Source: Streptomyces sp. BHT-5-2 (lineage in GTDB: Bacteria; Actinomycetota; Actinomycetes; Streptomycetales; Streptomycetaceae). Taken from it: DNA of 64,000 nucleotides. Below, one piece after another: positions 36,137 to 44,446 of the stretch. The translations under genes and the position numbers were made by a program. Location of the stretch: assembly GCF_019774615.1 (NCBI RefSeq), contig NZ_CP081496.1, positions 3,224,001 to 3,288,000 of the forward strand, read 5' to 3'. The notes beneath the pieces were generated by a model. It searched no databases, was not told the DNA's origin, and saw nothing but the letters and a program-made list of their open reading frames with translations. Within the stretch, counting starts at the first letter, position 1; each line of letters begins with the position of its first letter.

Positions 36137-37107
36137 AGAAGCCCGCCATCGCTACCGGCGTCGGCCTTGGCACAGCAGCGTTCGCGCTGATCGGCGTGTT
36201 GGTGCTGTTCATCGCCGCTGTCGCCAACGGCGCCGCCGGCCACCCGGAGGAGCAGGGCGCGGCCGGGTCACAGCTCTCGGCCCGAGGCGGGCAGGTGGGC
36301 GACATACCCCCGGACATGCTGGCCCTCTACCGGCAGGCGGCACCCGCCGCCTGCCGCGGACTGGACTGGTCGGTGCTCGCCGCAATCGGCAAGGTCGAGA
36401 CCGACCATGCCCGCCACCCCACAATGCGCTCAGAAGCGGGCGCGGTCGGGCCGATGCAGTTCCTTCCCTCCACGTTCACCGGGTACGCGTACCCAGTCCC
36501 GCCCGGCGGCGCCAACCCTCCCACCCCTTGGGACCCGACCGATGCGGTGTATGCCGCGGCGCGGATGCTGTGCGCCAACGGCGCCAAGACCGGCACCAGC
36601 GACGGCCTCTACAAGGCGATCTACTCCTACAACCACGCCGACTGGTACGTGAACAAAGTCCTCGCCCAAGCCAAGTCGTACGCCGCGGCACAGCCCACCG
36701 GCACCGGCAACACAGACACCGACGGGGCCTCCAACCCGATCGTCAAAGCCGCCCTCACCCAGCTCGGCGTCCCCTACGTATGGGGCGGCGGCACCATCAA
36801 CGGCACCACCGGCGGAGGATTCGACTGCTCCGGCCTCACGTCATACGCGGTGTATCAAGGCACCAGCCACAGAGTCGTCCTGCCACGCACCTCTCAGGAA
36901 CAGCGCCATGTCTGAGCTCCCATATCGCGCGACCAAATGCAACCGGGCGACCTCATCATCTTCGACAAAGACGGGTGGGGACACGTCGGCATCTACGCCG
37001 GCGGAAACCGCATGGTCGACGCCCCCCGACCAGGAAAATCCGTGGAAATCATCAGCCTGGCCGGATACTGGGAGAACTACGCCTGGGACATCCGGCGCGT
37101 CGCGTAG
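36133..37107 (+). CDS. Bifunctional lytic transglycosylase / NlpC-P60 hydrolase with an in-frame stop
   Basis: GTG 36133. An N-terminal anchor (LGTAAFALIGVLVLFIAAVA) precedes an SLT domain with catalytic Glu in SVLAAIGKVETDHARHP and GAVGPMQFLPSTFTGY. An NlpC/P60 domain follows with Cys in GGGFDCSGLTSYAVYQG (about residue 232). TGA at 36913-36915 cuts the frame, yet the same frame continues APISRDQMQPGDLIIFDKDG, WGHVGIYAGGNRMVDAPRPG (catalytic His) to TAG 37107. GGA to TGA would explain it. Such enzymes open peptidoglycan for the T4SS. The stop removes the NlpC His, leaving only the transglycosylase active. Confidence 0.8.
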
Positions 37108-37113
37108 GAGACT

Positions 37114-37262
37114 TGTAGGTTCTCATCAGAAATGTCGTTGTCTCAGCGTTCTGTCGCCGAGACGCCGCATCCCGGAGACGTCGCAGGTCAAGCGTTGTCC
37201 TGTCGCATCGAAGCTGTCGGATTCTCAGTCGTTCTCGTTCGCGCTGGCGGATTCTCACTGCG
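37114..37262 (+). repeat. Left transposon end with TnsB-type binding repeats
   Basis: After the terminal TGTAGGTTCTC come repeated CTGTCG-type motifs (TTCTGTCGCC near 37152, CCTGTCGCAT near 37201, GCTGTCGGATTCTCAG near 37212) and TCTCAG boxes. The right end holds the same words in inverted orientation. Such short repeats in 100-250-base ends are the TnsB-binding sites of Tn7 relatives. Confidence 0.6.
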
Positions 37263-37374
37263 TCGCGTGCTGAGCGGCGACGTTTGCCTCGTTCGTGGGG
37301 TTTGATCTCACTTCTCTGGTCTCGTTCTCGCTGTACCTGTCACCGTCGCTTTCGGCAGGTAAGCGGAGCCGGGG

Positions 37375-38109
37375 GTGGCGATGGACCTGGATCTGGTCGA
37401 TGTCGAGTGGGCTGACGGGGAGGGCGGTGGGCCGAGGAAGTCCGTGCTGGAGGCAGCATCTCGGGTCCCGTTCGAGTCTGTACTTCCGGTACGACAGTTC
37501 GCGTCGTATCGCGGGCAGCGGCACTTCACGGGCAGGTACTGGGCGGCGACGACGGAGTCGCTGGTCGGGTTCGAGTCGTGGCTGGAGCGGGACCGGGCCA
37601 TGTTGCTCGACCATGACCGGCGGGTGGTGGGGCTGGCTTCGCAGCCGTTCCGGGTGACCTGGCCGGGGGCGACGCGTCGGATCTCGCATACGCCGGACTA
37701 CTTCGCACGGCTGGAGGACGGGTCGGGTCTGGTGGTCGATGTCCGGCCGGAGGACCGGGTAGGTCCGGAGGACGCGGTGAAGTTCTCGGCGACTGAGGCG
37801 ATGTGTCAGGCCATGGGTTGCTGGTCGTATGCGCTGGTACACGAACCCGAGCCGGTGGAGATGGCCAACGTCCGCTGGCTGTCGGGCTATCGGCACCCGC
37901 GCAACCGGGTCGGCGAGGTCGTGGCTCGGCTCACGGATGTCTTCCGAGATCCGCGGCTGCTGATGGACGGCGCCAGGGATGTGGGGGATCTGCTGGCGGT
38001 GCTGCCCACGCTCTTCCACCTGCTGTGGTGCGGTGAGCTACGGGCCGATCTGACGGTTCCGCTGGGGGATGGCTCTGTGATCGGTTGCGCGGAGGTGAGC
38101 CGTGGGTGA
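37375..38109 (+). CDS. tnsA: TnsA-like transposon endonuclease
   Basis: 244 residues from GTG 37375 (GGAG six bases upstream; ATG 37381 is an alternative). The restriction-enzyme-like core is visible: LVGFESWLERDRAMLLDHDR (Glu, about residue 67), QPFRVTWPGATRRISHTPDY (Asp, about 108) and LVVDVRPEDRV, where D-V-R stands in place of the usual Q/E-x-K. In Tn7, TnsA cuts the 5' strands so the element moves by cut-and-paste. The Arg at the Lys position is shared by eye with other actinobacterial TnsA-like proteins, but activity is not proven. Overlaps tnsB by 8 bases. Confidence 0.8.
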   Translation: MAMDLDLVDVEWADGEGGGPRKSVLEAASRVPFESVLPVRQFASYRGQRHFTGRYWAATTESLVGFESWLERDRAMLLDHDRRVVGLASQPFRVTWPGATRRISHTPDYFARLEDGSGLVVDVRPEDRVGPEDAVKFSATEAMCQAMGCWSYALVHEPEPVEMANVRWLSGYRHPRNRVGEVVARLTDVFRDPRLLMDGARDVGDLLAVLPTLFHLLWCGELRADLTVPLGDGSVIGCAEVSRG

Positions 38110-40177
38110 GCTGGCTCCGCGAGGGGTGTTGCGGGTCGGGGATCGGGTCCGGTTCGAGGGCAGGACCCACCAGGTCATCGGGCTGGAGGGCACGGCTCTT
38201 CGGCTGCTCAGCGACGACGGGGACACCAGCGTCATGGCCGCGGGATATGTGATGGCGGCCGCGGACTTCGAGGTGCTGGACCGAGGGTCGGACGCTGTCC
38301 CGGCGGCGACCTTGCCGCCGTTCGCGCTGGTGGACGCCTTGCCCCCGCCGGTCGTCGAGCAGGCCCGGTTCTGGGAACGGCATGTCGTGGAGGTGCTCAC
38401 CGGGTTGCCGCCGGATGCGCCGGAGGGCGCCTCTCCTCGGCCGGAGTACGACCCGGCCTGGCGGACGCTGATGGAGCGCGAGGCCGCGAAGGTCGCTGAG
38501 TTGGCGGCCGGTGGACAGCAGCTCAGCCAGCGGACGTTTCTGCGGATGCGGCAGCGCTACGAGGCCGAGGGATTGTGGGGTCTGGTGGACGGCCGGTCCC
38601 GGAAGCCGCCGGCGCCGGTCCCCGGCACCGGCCGAGTGGACGAACGTGTCGTGGCAGCTGTCACCGAAGCCCTGGATGGACAGACGGAGCTGTCGACCGG
38701 CGACCGCAAGCGCCTGATGATGCAGGCCGAGCAGATCCTCGACGCGAGACACGGCGAGGAGGCGGTGAAACTTCTGCCGAAGCGGGCGACCTTCTACCGG
38801 CTCGTGAACAGCCTCGCCAAGAACAACGAAGCCTTCGGATCGGCAACGGTCCGCCGTCAGAAGGCTCTTCGGCCCATGGGCCCCTTCACGCCGTCGATGG
38901 CCGCCCGGCCCGGAGAGATCGTGCAGATCGATTCCACCCGCCTGGACGTGATGGCGGTGCTGGACGACGGCGTCATCGCCCGACCGGAATTGACAATTGC
39001 GGTCGATGTCACCACGCGCACGATCTGCGCGGCCCTGCTGAGACCCGCGGGCACGAAAGGCGTCGACGCCGCAGTGCTGCTGGCCAGGATGCTGGTTCCA
39101 GAACCGATGAGGCCGGGCTGGAGCCATACATTGGCCATGGCGGACTCGATCCTGCCGCACGAGCGGCTGATGGCCATCGATACGCGGCTGGAGCAGGCCG
39201 CGGCCAAGCCGGTCATTGTCCCGGACACCATCGTGATTGACCACGGCAAGGTGTTCGTCTCCGACACGTTCTCCTCCGCCTGCTCGTTGCTGGGGATCTC
39301 GCTTCAGCTCGCCCGCCCCCGAACCCCGACGGACAAGGCGATCGTGGAGAGGACCTTCGCGTCGATCAACTCGCTCTTCTGCCAGTACGTCGCGGGTTAC
39401 ACCGGCTCGGACGTCACCCGCCGCGGCAGCGACCCGGCATCCGAAGCGGTCTGGACCCTCGCCCAGCTCCAGGACCTACTCGATGAGTGGATCATCTGCT
39501 GGCAGCAGCGTCCCCACGAGGGCCTGCGCAACCCCTACATGTCGGGACGGACGCTGTCCCCGAACGAGTCGTACGCGATCGCCGTTGCCCGCGCCGGCTA
39601 TCTGCCCGTCGCGTTGTCGGCAGAGGACTACATCGAGCTCCTGCCCGCGGTCTGGAGGGCTATCAACGACTACGGCATCAAGGTCAACTACCGCACCTAC
39701 GACAGCCCCGAACTCAACCGCCTGCGACGACAGCCGTCCGGCCTGACGGCCAAGGACGACCTCTGGGAGGTGCACTACGACCCCTACGACGTCTCCCGTG
39801 TCTGGGTACGGCGAAGCGACAGCCGCCGGTGGATCGAGGCGCCCTGGACGCATCTGCCCATGGTTCGGGCCCCGTTCGCCGACTTCACCTGGCGTCACGC
39901 GCGCCAGCTTCTCGCCGACCAGGGCCACGACGACACCAGCGAGACCGCCATTGCCCAGGTCCTGGCGAAACTTCTGCACCGGTCCGGGAAGCCGCCTGCC
40001 AGGTCCAAGCAGGTCCTGGCCCGCACCCGGGCCGCCCTCGAAGCGCCCTCACGGCCCGCACTTCCGCCTGCCGCAGCCGCCGATGCAGGGGATCGCGAGG
40101 TCGAGGACGAGGAGGTGCCGGTCACACCGTTCGGCGTCTTCAACCCCTTGGAAGAGGAAGGCAAACCGCTGTGGTGA
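38102..40177 (+). CDS. tnsB: TnsB-like DDE transposase
   Basis: 691 residues from GTG 38102. It contains an N-terminal HTH/linker region (LSQRTFLRMRQRYEAEGLWG), an rve catalytic core with Asp in GEIVQIDSTRLDVMAV (about 277), Asp in IVIDHGKVFVSDTFSS (about 380) and Glu in TPTDKAIVERTFASINSLF (about 416), then a Mu-type C-terminal beta-barrel (LWEVHYDPYDVSRVWVR). It cuts 3' ends and joins them to target DNA. The acidic tail (EVEDEEVPVTPFGVFNPLEE) probably contacts TnsC, as the TnsB C-terminal hook does. All three catalytic residues are intact. Confidence 0.92.
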   Translation: MGELAPRGVLRVGDRVRFEGRTHQVIGLEGTALRLLSDDGDTSVMAAGYVMAAADFEVLDRGSDAVPAATLPPFALVDALPPPVVEQARFWERHVVEVLTGLPPDAPEGASPRPEYDPAWRTLMEREAAKVAELAAGGQQLSQRTFLRMRQRYEAEGLWGLVDGRSRKPPAPVPGTGRVDERVVAAVTEALDGQTELSTGDRKRLMMQAEQILDARHGEEAVKLLPKRATFYRLVNSLAKNNEAFGSATVRRQKALRPMGPFTPSMAARPGEIVQIDSTRLDVMAVLDDGVIARPELTIAVDVTTRTICAALLRPAGTKGVDAAVLLARMLVPEPMRPGWSHTLAMADSILPHERLMAIDTRLEQAAAKPVIVPDTIVIDHGKVFVSDTFSSACSLLGISLQLARPRTPTDKAIVERTFASINSLFCQYVAGYTGSDVTRRGSDPASEAVWTLAQLQDLLDEWIICWQQRPHEGLRNPYMSGRTLSPNESYAIAVARAGYLPVALSAEDYIELLPAVWRAINDYGIKVNYRTYDSPELNRLRRQPSGLTAKDDLWEVHYDPYDVSRVWVRRSDSRRWIEAPWTHLPMVRAPFADFTWRHARQLLADQGHDDTSETAIAQVLAKLLHRSGKPPARSKQVLARTRAALEAPSRPALPPAAAADAGDREVEDEEVPVTPFGVFNPLEEEGKPLW

Positions 40178-41244
40178 CACCCCCCGCCGACACCCTCGAC
40201 GACGAACACAATCCGCTGACCACCAAAGATGGCTGGCACCGGTTCGTCGACGCCATCCCAGCATGCCCGCAGATGCTCTCGCTTCGGGCCTTCAGGGCCC
40301 TGAGTGAGGAGAACCGCCTCGCTTACAACGAGCCGCGGCTGGATTACCACTCCCGGCTGGTGATCGTGGCCACCCCCACCATCCGCAACGTGTTCACCAC
40401 CGGACGGCGCCTCGTCCTGCTCAACCGGCACCAGATCTCCGGCCGCCGCGGACTGATCGTCACCGGCCAGGCCGGGACCGGCAAGACCACCGCCATCGCC
40501 CAGCTCGGCCGCAACCATGAGCTCCTGGTCCGCAAACGTCTTGGCCCGGCCGCCGCGGGACGCATGCCGGTTGTCTACGTCACCGTCCCGCCCCGGGCCA
40601 CCCCGAAGATGCTCGCCATCGAGTTCGCACGGTTTCTGGGGCTCCCGGTCGTCCGCCAAGAAACCCAGAAGTCCATTACCAACGCCGTCTGCGACCTGTT
40701 GATCAAAATGCGGGTCGAGCTCGCGCTTGTCGACGAGATCCACAACCTCAACCTCGCGACTCAGGCCGGGGCCGAAGCTTCCGACCAGCTCAAATACCTG
40801 TCCGAGCGCATCCCCGCCACCTTCGTACTGGCCGGCATCGATGTCGCCGCGAGCGGCCTGTTCAACGGGGTCCGGGGACAGCAGATCGCCGGCCGCTACA
40901 CCGTCACCGACACCCAACCGTTCGCCTATGGCACCAGCGCACAGCGGCAGAACTGGCGGAGCCTGATCGCCTCGCTCGAAGACGCGCTGCGGCTGCACCG
41001 GCACAAGCCCGGCAGCCTGGTCAAACTCGACGGCTATCTCCACGAACGTACTGACGGTGCGATCGGCAGCCTCTCCCAACTGGTCCGCGGAGCCGCCCTC
41101 GAAGCCATCCTCAACGGCAGCGAAGTCATCACCCGCAAGACCCTTGACACCATCGAGGTGGACCAGGCCGCCGAGAGCTCACACGGTGAACGCCGCCGAG
41201 CACGACGGCCCCGCCGCAAGAGGCCCGACGCCGATGCGGCCTGA
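40174..41244 (+). CDS. tnsC: TnsC-like AAA+ transposition regulator
   Basis: 356 residues from GTG 40174, overlapping the tnsB stop (GTGA). The AAA+ core has Walker A LIVTGQAGTGKTTAIAQLG (about residue 96), Walker B ELALVDEIHNLNLATQAG (about 185) and sensor region LSERIPATFVLAGIDV. The basic tail (GERRRARRPRRKRPDADAA) may bind DNA. TnsC-type proteins form ATP-dependent filaments on the target that link TniQ to TnsB. Overlaps tniQ by 11 bases. Confidence 0.9.
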   Translation: MTPPADTLDDEHNPLTTKDGWHRFVDAIPACPQMLSLRAFRALSEENRLAYNEPRLDYHSRLVIVATPTIRNVFTTGRRLVLLNRHQISGRRGLIVTGQAGTGKTTAIAQLGRNHELLVRKRLGPAAAGRMPVVYVTVPPRATPKMLAIEFARFLGLPVVRQETQKSITNAVCDLLIKMRVELALVDEIHNLNLATQAGAEASDQLKYLSERIPATFVLAGIDVAASGLFNGVRGQQIAGRYTVTDTQPFAYGTSAQRQNWRSLIASLEDALRLHRHKPGSLVKLDGYLHERTDGAIGSLSQLVRGAALEAILNGSEVITRKTLDTIEVDQAAESSHGERRRARRPRRKRPDADAA

Positions 41245-42106
41245 CCAGCTCCGGCAGCTGCCCGTCTCGCCCGGCCCCATCCACAACGAGACCCTCGGCT
41301 CCTATCTCCACCGCCTGGCCGTCGCGAACAACCGACCCGCAGGCCCCCTCGCCCGGCTCCTGGGTCCCCTGCCGCCGGAGTTCTCCCCGCTCAGCAACAC
41401 CACAACCGGCTGGACATCCCACTCAGTGGAGCGTTTGGCGACGCTCTCCGGACGCCCAGCGGCCAGGCTCGCCAGGGCCCTGCCCGCGCTCGCCGACTTC
41501 CTCAACCCCGACGCCTCGGGGTCTCACTCCGACCGGGTGATCGGCCGTCCCTGCCGCTGCTGCACGGCCAGCCGCAGTCCATCGGCTTCCGTGGTGATCA
41601 CGCTCTCGCCCGCCCACCAGCACGTCTGCCTGAGGCATCGGCTCTGGACCCGTTCCACGCATGACATCCCGCTCGCGCACCTGCCGGAAGTCCTTCACGC
41701 CCAACGGCGACTCGACCGCTTCGCCCGCCGCCACCGAAAGATGAGGCAAGCCCTCGATGTCGGCTGCAAGATCGTCGACGAGTGGTCCGCTTCCGGCATG
41801 CCGATCGATCTCAGGCGAGAGTGGACCGATCGCCTCGACCGCATCGAAGCGCACTCCGCCAGCAAGATGATTCCAGCGGAGGACCGCCACCGCCTCGCGG
41901 CCTTCCCCGAGATCGTGGTGCTGGCCACCCTGGTCCTCGACCCGCCGACGAACACCATCGTCCCCAAAGAGCTCTATCTGGCCACGACTGCCGAGCTGAG
42001 CCGACGATTCGCCCGGATCTACACCACCCTCGGAACCCAGGACCCTCTCTACCGGCGCTTCTGCCTCTATCGCGAACGGGACTTCCGCGAAAGCCACATC
42101 GGCTGA
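41234..42106 (+). CDS. tniQ: TniQ-family target-selection protein
   Basis: 290 residues from ATG 41234. The N-terminus has the TniQ lead PGPIHNETLGSYLHRLAVAN, then a zinc-ribbon (GRPCRCCTASRS and QHVCLRHRLW) and helical repeats. It is shorter than TnsD, so it lacks the long C-terminal DNA-recognition region used for a fixed attachment site. TniQ normally recruits TnsC to a target, either alone or with a partner such as a CRISPR complex or resolvase. None of these is encoded here, so target choice must come from TniQ itself or the host. Confidence 0.88.
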   Translation: MRPDQLRQLPVSPGPIHNETLGSYLHRLAVANNRPAGPLARLLGPLPPEFSPLSNTTTGWTSHSVERLATLSGRPAARLARALPALADFLNPDASGSHSDRVIGRPCRCCTASRSPSASVVITLSPAHQHVCLRHRLWTRSTHDIPLAHLPEVLHAQRRLDRFARRHRKMRQALDVGCKIVDEWSASGMPIDLRREWTDRLDRIEAHSASKMIPAEDRHRLAAFPEIVVLATLVLDPPTNTIVPKELYLATTAELSRRFARIYTTLGTQDPLYRRFCLYRERDFRESHIG

Positions 42107-42347
42107 GAACGCGGGAATCCTGTGATCTCAAACGATCTGGCACCCCAGCAGGTCAGAGACTCGCCATCTGACAGGCTCACTGCGACAGGACAAGCGTCTC
42201 ACCAATCTGTCCGGGCCAGCAAGATGCCCGATCTGTCTGAGGATTTCGACAGATCGACGAGACAGAACCGCCGACAAACCGCTGAGACACCGGGACATAA
42301 GCCCAGGTCGAGCGACCGGCGCCCGACAGATTAAACGAGAACCTACA
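42107..42347 (-). repeat. Right transposon end with TnsB-type binding repeats
   Basis: About 240 non-coding bases. Read from the right tip inward: TGTAGGTTCTC, then CTGTCGGGCG, TGTCTCAGCGG, TTCTGTCTCG, CTGTCGAAATCCTCAG, CTGTCAGATGG. The CTGTC and CTCAG words match those at the left end. The right end has more copies than the left, as is usual for Tn7-like ends. Confidence 0.6.
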
Positions 42348-42473
42348 AGACTTCTGCCGTGACGGTGAGGTGCCCGGCGGCGGCAGCATCGGCCGGACGC
42401 AGGACCCGGCCGCCGGGCCCGTCCAGTCTCGCCTATGGCTCACCGCCGAAGGCACCGGGCCCCAGGTCTTTCC

Positions 42474-42752
42474 TCAGGCCGCCAGGCCGACCTCGTCCGT
42501 GAGCGGGATCGTCGCGCCCGGGTCGACCGGTGCGGGCAGCACGTCGTCGTGGCCATCGCCGCCGCTGACCCGGCGCAGGCTGCTGCCGTTCCATCCGGCG
42601 ATGCACTCGGCGTGGTCGAAGCAGTTGCGCTCCACAGCGTCCATGTCGACCTGGTAGTCAGCGCCATCGCCGTATCCGATGATCACGCCGTACATGCCGT
42701 AGGCGGGGCAGGGGGCGATGACCTGCACCTCGGTGCCGATGCCGTGCAACAT
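42474..42752 (-). CDS. Small hypothetical protein, 92 residues
   Basis: Starts at ATG 42752 with AAGGAGATT upstream. It begins MLHGIGTEVQVIAPCPAYGM, YGVIIGYGDGADYQVDMDAV and continues with FDHAECIAGWNGSSLRRVS. It is acidic, with a beta-rich start that resembles a small SH3/KOW-like barrel. It lies 28 bases after the truncated methyltransferase gene on the same strand, so the two are co-transcribed. Family not recognised. Confidence 0.55.
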   Translation of the reverse strand: MLHGIGTEVQVIAPCPAYGMYGVIIGYGDGADYQVDMDAVERNCFDHAECIAGWNGSSLRRVSGGDGHDDVLPAPVDPGATIPLTDEVGLAA

Positions 42753-42780
42753 AGGGAATCTCCTTCGTGTCGGTGAACGG

Positions 42781-43617
42781 CTACTGGGACAGCCGAAGGT
42801 GCCAGCCGGCCGGGCCCTGCCTGTTGTCGTCCGCGCGGACCAGGTTCGGGGTGTAGGTCTCGGAGGCTGGGCGTCCGGCCTCTTCCCAGGCGGTGAGCCA
42901 GTCGCGCAGGGCGGCCAGGGACGGGGAGTTGGGGCTGTCGGCGAGGATCGTTCCGTCCTGCTGGATGACGGCGGCCGTGTCGGGGGTGGTGTGGCCGATT
43001 GCCCACAGGTCCGGGCGGAGTCCGGCCATGGTGAGCCCAGGGGAGCTGAGGGCGGCGGCGAAGGTTCGCCAGCTCGGCCAGTCGACCTCTGTGCCGTCGT
43101 AGGGCTCGGTGTGAGCGGCGTGCAGGAGCCGGTCCAAGGCAGTGCGGGCGCCGGTGTGCAGCCGGTCGTCGTCCGCCCGCCACGAGAGGGAGATCCAGGA
43201 GGGTGCCGGAACGCGGTTCTCCCAGTCCACCCATCGGCCCGGCAGGTCGAGATCGCCTCTGGGTGAGGCCGTCGCCTCGATATAGCCACCGGTGAAGACG
43301 GCCTCGACGCTCGGGGCGCCGGCGTTGACCCGGACTTTGGCGACGAGGGTCATGTTGGGCACGTTGGCGATCGGCAGCGGGGCGACGATGAGGCCACCGT
43401 CGGCGACTTGGTCTGTCCACGCATTCGGTAGCAGCGGTGGGGTGCACCAGGCGACCATGCGGTCGTAGGGGGCGCGTTCGGCGAAGCCGGTCGTGCCGTC
43501 GGCGACGTGGCAGCGGACGTTGTTTACGCAGAGTACTTCCGCGGCCTGGGTGCTGACCGCGCTCGGCCTGGCCAGGTAGTCCCTCATCGCTACCATGGCG
43601 CTGCCGAGGATGGCCAT
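42781..43617 (-). CDS. PCMT-like methyltransferase, N-terminally truncated
   Basis: About 278 residues. The surviving part of the Rossmann fold reads VRCHVADGTTGFAERAPYDR, MVAWCTPPLLPNAWTDQVAD and GGLIVAPLPIA, as in protein-L-isoaspartate-methyltransferase-like proteins, including those of FxLD-type lanthipeptide clusters. The glycine-rich SAM loop that should lie about 60 residues earlier is absent, and the first 30 residues look unrelated, so the gene has lost its start. The C-terminal half (TVDWPSWRTFAAALSSPG-like region) is the accessory domain of that group. No lanthipeptide precursor or cyclase is nearby. Confidence 0.55.
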   Translation of the reverse strand: MAILGSAMVAMRDYLARPSAVSTQAAEVLCVNNVRCHVADGTTGFAERAPYDRMVAWCTPPLLPNAWTDQVADGGLIVAPLPIANVPNMTLVAKVRVNAGAPSVEAVFTGGYIEATASPRGDLDLPGRWVDWENRVPAPSWISLSWRADDDRLHTGARTALDRLLHAAHTEPYDGTEVDWPSWRTFAAALSSPGLTMAGLRPDLWAIGHTTPDTAAVIQQDGTILADSPNSPSLAALRDWLTAWEEAGRPASETYTPNLVRADDNRQGPAGWHLRLSQ

Positions 43618-43737
43618 CTGGAACCGGCCTGACTCTGATGCGGGAAGGCTGGGCGCAATACGCCTGTGGCCCTGACCAAGGATTCTCGGTCAGGGCCACC
43701 TCGGTCAGGTCAGGATACTTCCCGGAGCCTACTTCCT

Positions 43738-44265
43738 TTACCGTGGAACGGCCTGAAGAAACTCCTGTCGCACATATTCCAAGAAGCCCGAAAAGTTGTG
43801 CGCCATCTCAGTGCATCCCGAGTCGTCAACATCATGGACGGTGCCGACAAGAGATCCGCCCTCCAGGCGATAGACCTTTCCATTTGATCGACTGATGGCG
43901 AACAATCCGCCTCCGCCGTCGGAGGCGAACACGATGATGCCGTCATTGATGGCCCCAACCACTCTTGTAGGCTGGCCTGCTTCCGCGTCATCCAGCAGAT
44001 CCTCCGCCGGATGCACGAAAAGCCCATTTCCTACATCAGGCAGCGAGACCATTTCGATCTGCGCATAGAAGTCGCACAGGGCGTCAGGGGCTCCAAGGGT
44101 AGACAGACCTTGGATCACTCCAGTCTCACGCTCCGAACTGGCTCTAACCAAGAAATTCTCTCCCGGTTCGCGTCCGAAACAGTCCTCAAAAGTCCGCATC
44201 AACTCTGAGGATCGTTCCGTCACTTCCTCGATCCAGTTACTTAGTCTCTCTCCAGAAATAGCCAC
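43738..44265 (-). CDS. SMI1/KNR4 (SUKH)-like protein, probable immunity protein
   Basis: About 175 residues from GTG 44265 (GGGG six bases upstream; TTG 44280 is an alternative). Segments LGAPDALCDFYAQIEMVSLP, GNGLFVHPAEDLL and VFASDGGGGLFAISRSNGKV follow the SUKH fold: a helix-strand start, an acidic surface, and a G-x-G-G-x-x-(F/Y) turn. SUKH proteins are common immunity proteins in Streptomyces toxin loci. Its own toxin is not adjacent; the locus has been broken by insertions. Lower G+C than neighbours. Confidence 0.6.
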   Translation of the reverse strand: MAISGERLSNWIEEVTERSSELMRTFEDCFGREPGENFLVRASSERETGVIQGLSTLGAPDALCDFYAQIEMVSLPDVGNGLFVHPAEDLLDDAEAGQPTRVVGAINDGIIVFASDGGGGLFAISRSNGKVYRLEGGSLVGTVHDVDDSGCTEMAHNFSGFLEYVRQEFLQAVPR

Positions 44266-44344
44266 CGTATCCCCTATCAATCTGCCTTGCGAAGTCTTCG
44301 ATCTGCCCGTGTCGGGTTCGGGGTCAAATACCTCAACGAGCGGA

Positions 44345-44372
44345 GGGGGCCGTCAGCTTGCTGACGGCCCCC
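44345..44372 (-). terminator. Strong stem-loop terminator
   Basis: A 13-bp perfect stem GGGGGCCGTCAGC / GCTGACGGCCCCC with a TT loop. It lies about 75 bases past the stop codon of the minus-strand fragment at 44447 and before the SUKH gene. There is no long U-run, as is usual in Streptomyces. Confidence 0.7.
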
Positions 44373-44446
44373 TCATGCAAGATCGAGACTAGATCCCAAG
44401 GATGCCCGATGAGGTTTCAGATTTGCAGGTCTGGCCTCTCCGCGCC

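Larger units (their letters stand above)
37114..42347 (+). mobile_element. Complete Tn7-like transposon (tnsA-tnsB-tnsC-tniQ), 5,234 bp
   Basis: The left end begins TGTAGGTTCTC (37114) and the right end finishes GAGAACCTACA (42347), an 11-bp perfect terminal inverted repeat of the TGT...ACA type. The flanks carry a perfect 5-bp duplication, AGACT at 37109-37113 and 42348-42352, as Tn7-like elements make. Inside are only tnsA, tnsB, tnsC and tniQ in one overlapping operon plus repeat-bearing ends. There is no cargo, no CRISPR-Cas gene and no second TniQ/TnsD. It lies two bases after the stop codon of the conjugation hydrolase gene. Confidence 0.95.

Noticed and set aside
37114..42347. CRISPR-associated transposon
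   Set aside because: No Cas12k, Cascade or CRISPR repeat lies between the ends or nearby.
42781..43617. Lanthipeptide biosynthetic cluster
   Set aside because: Only a truncated methyltransferase is present; no precursor, dehydratase or cyclase gene was found.
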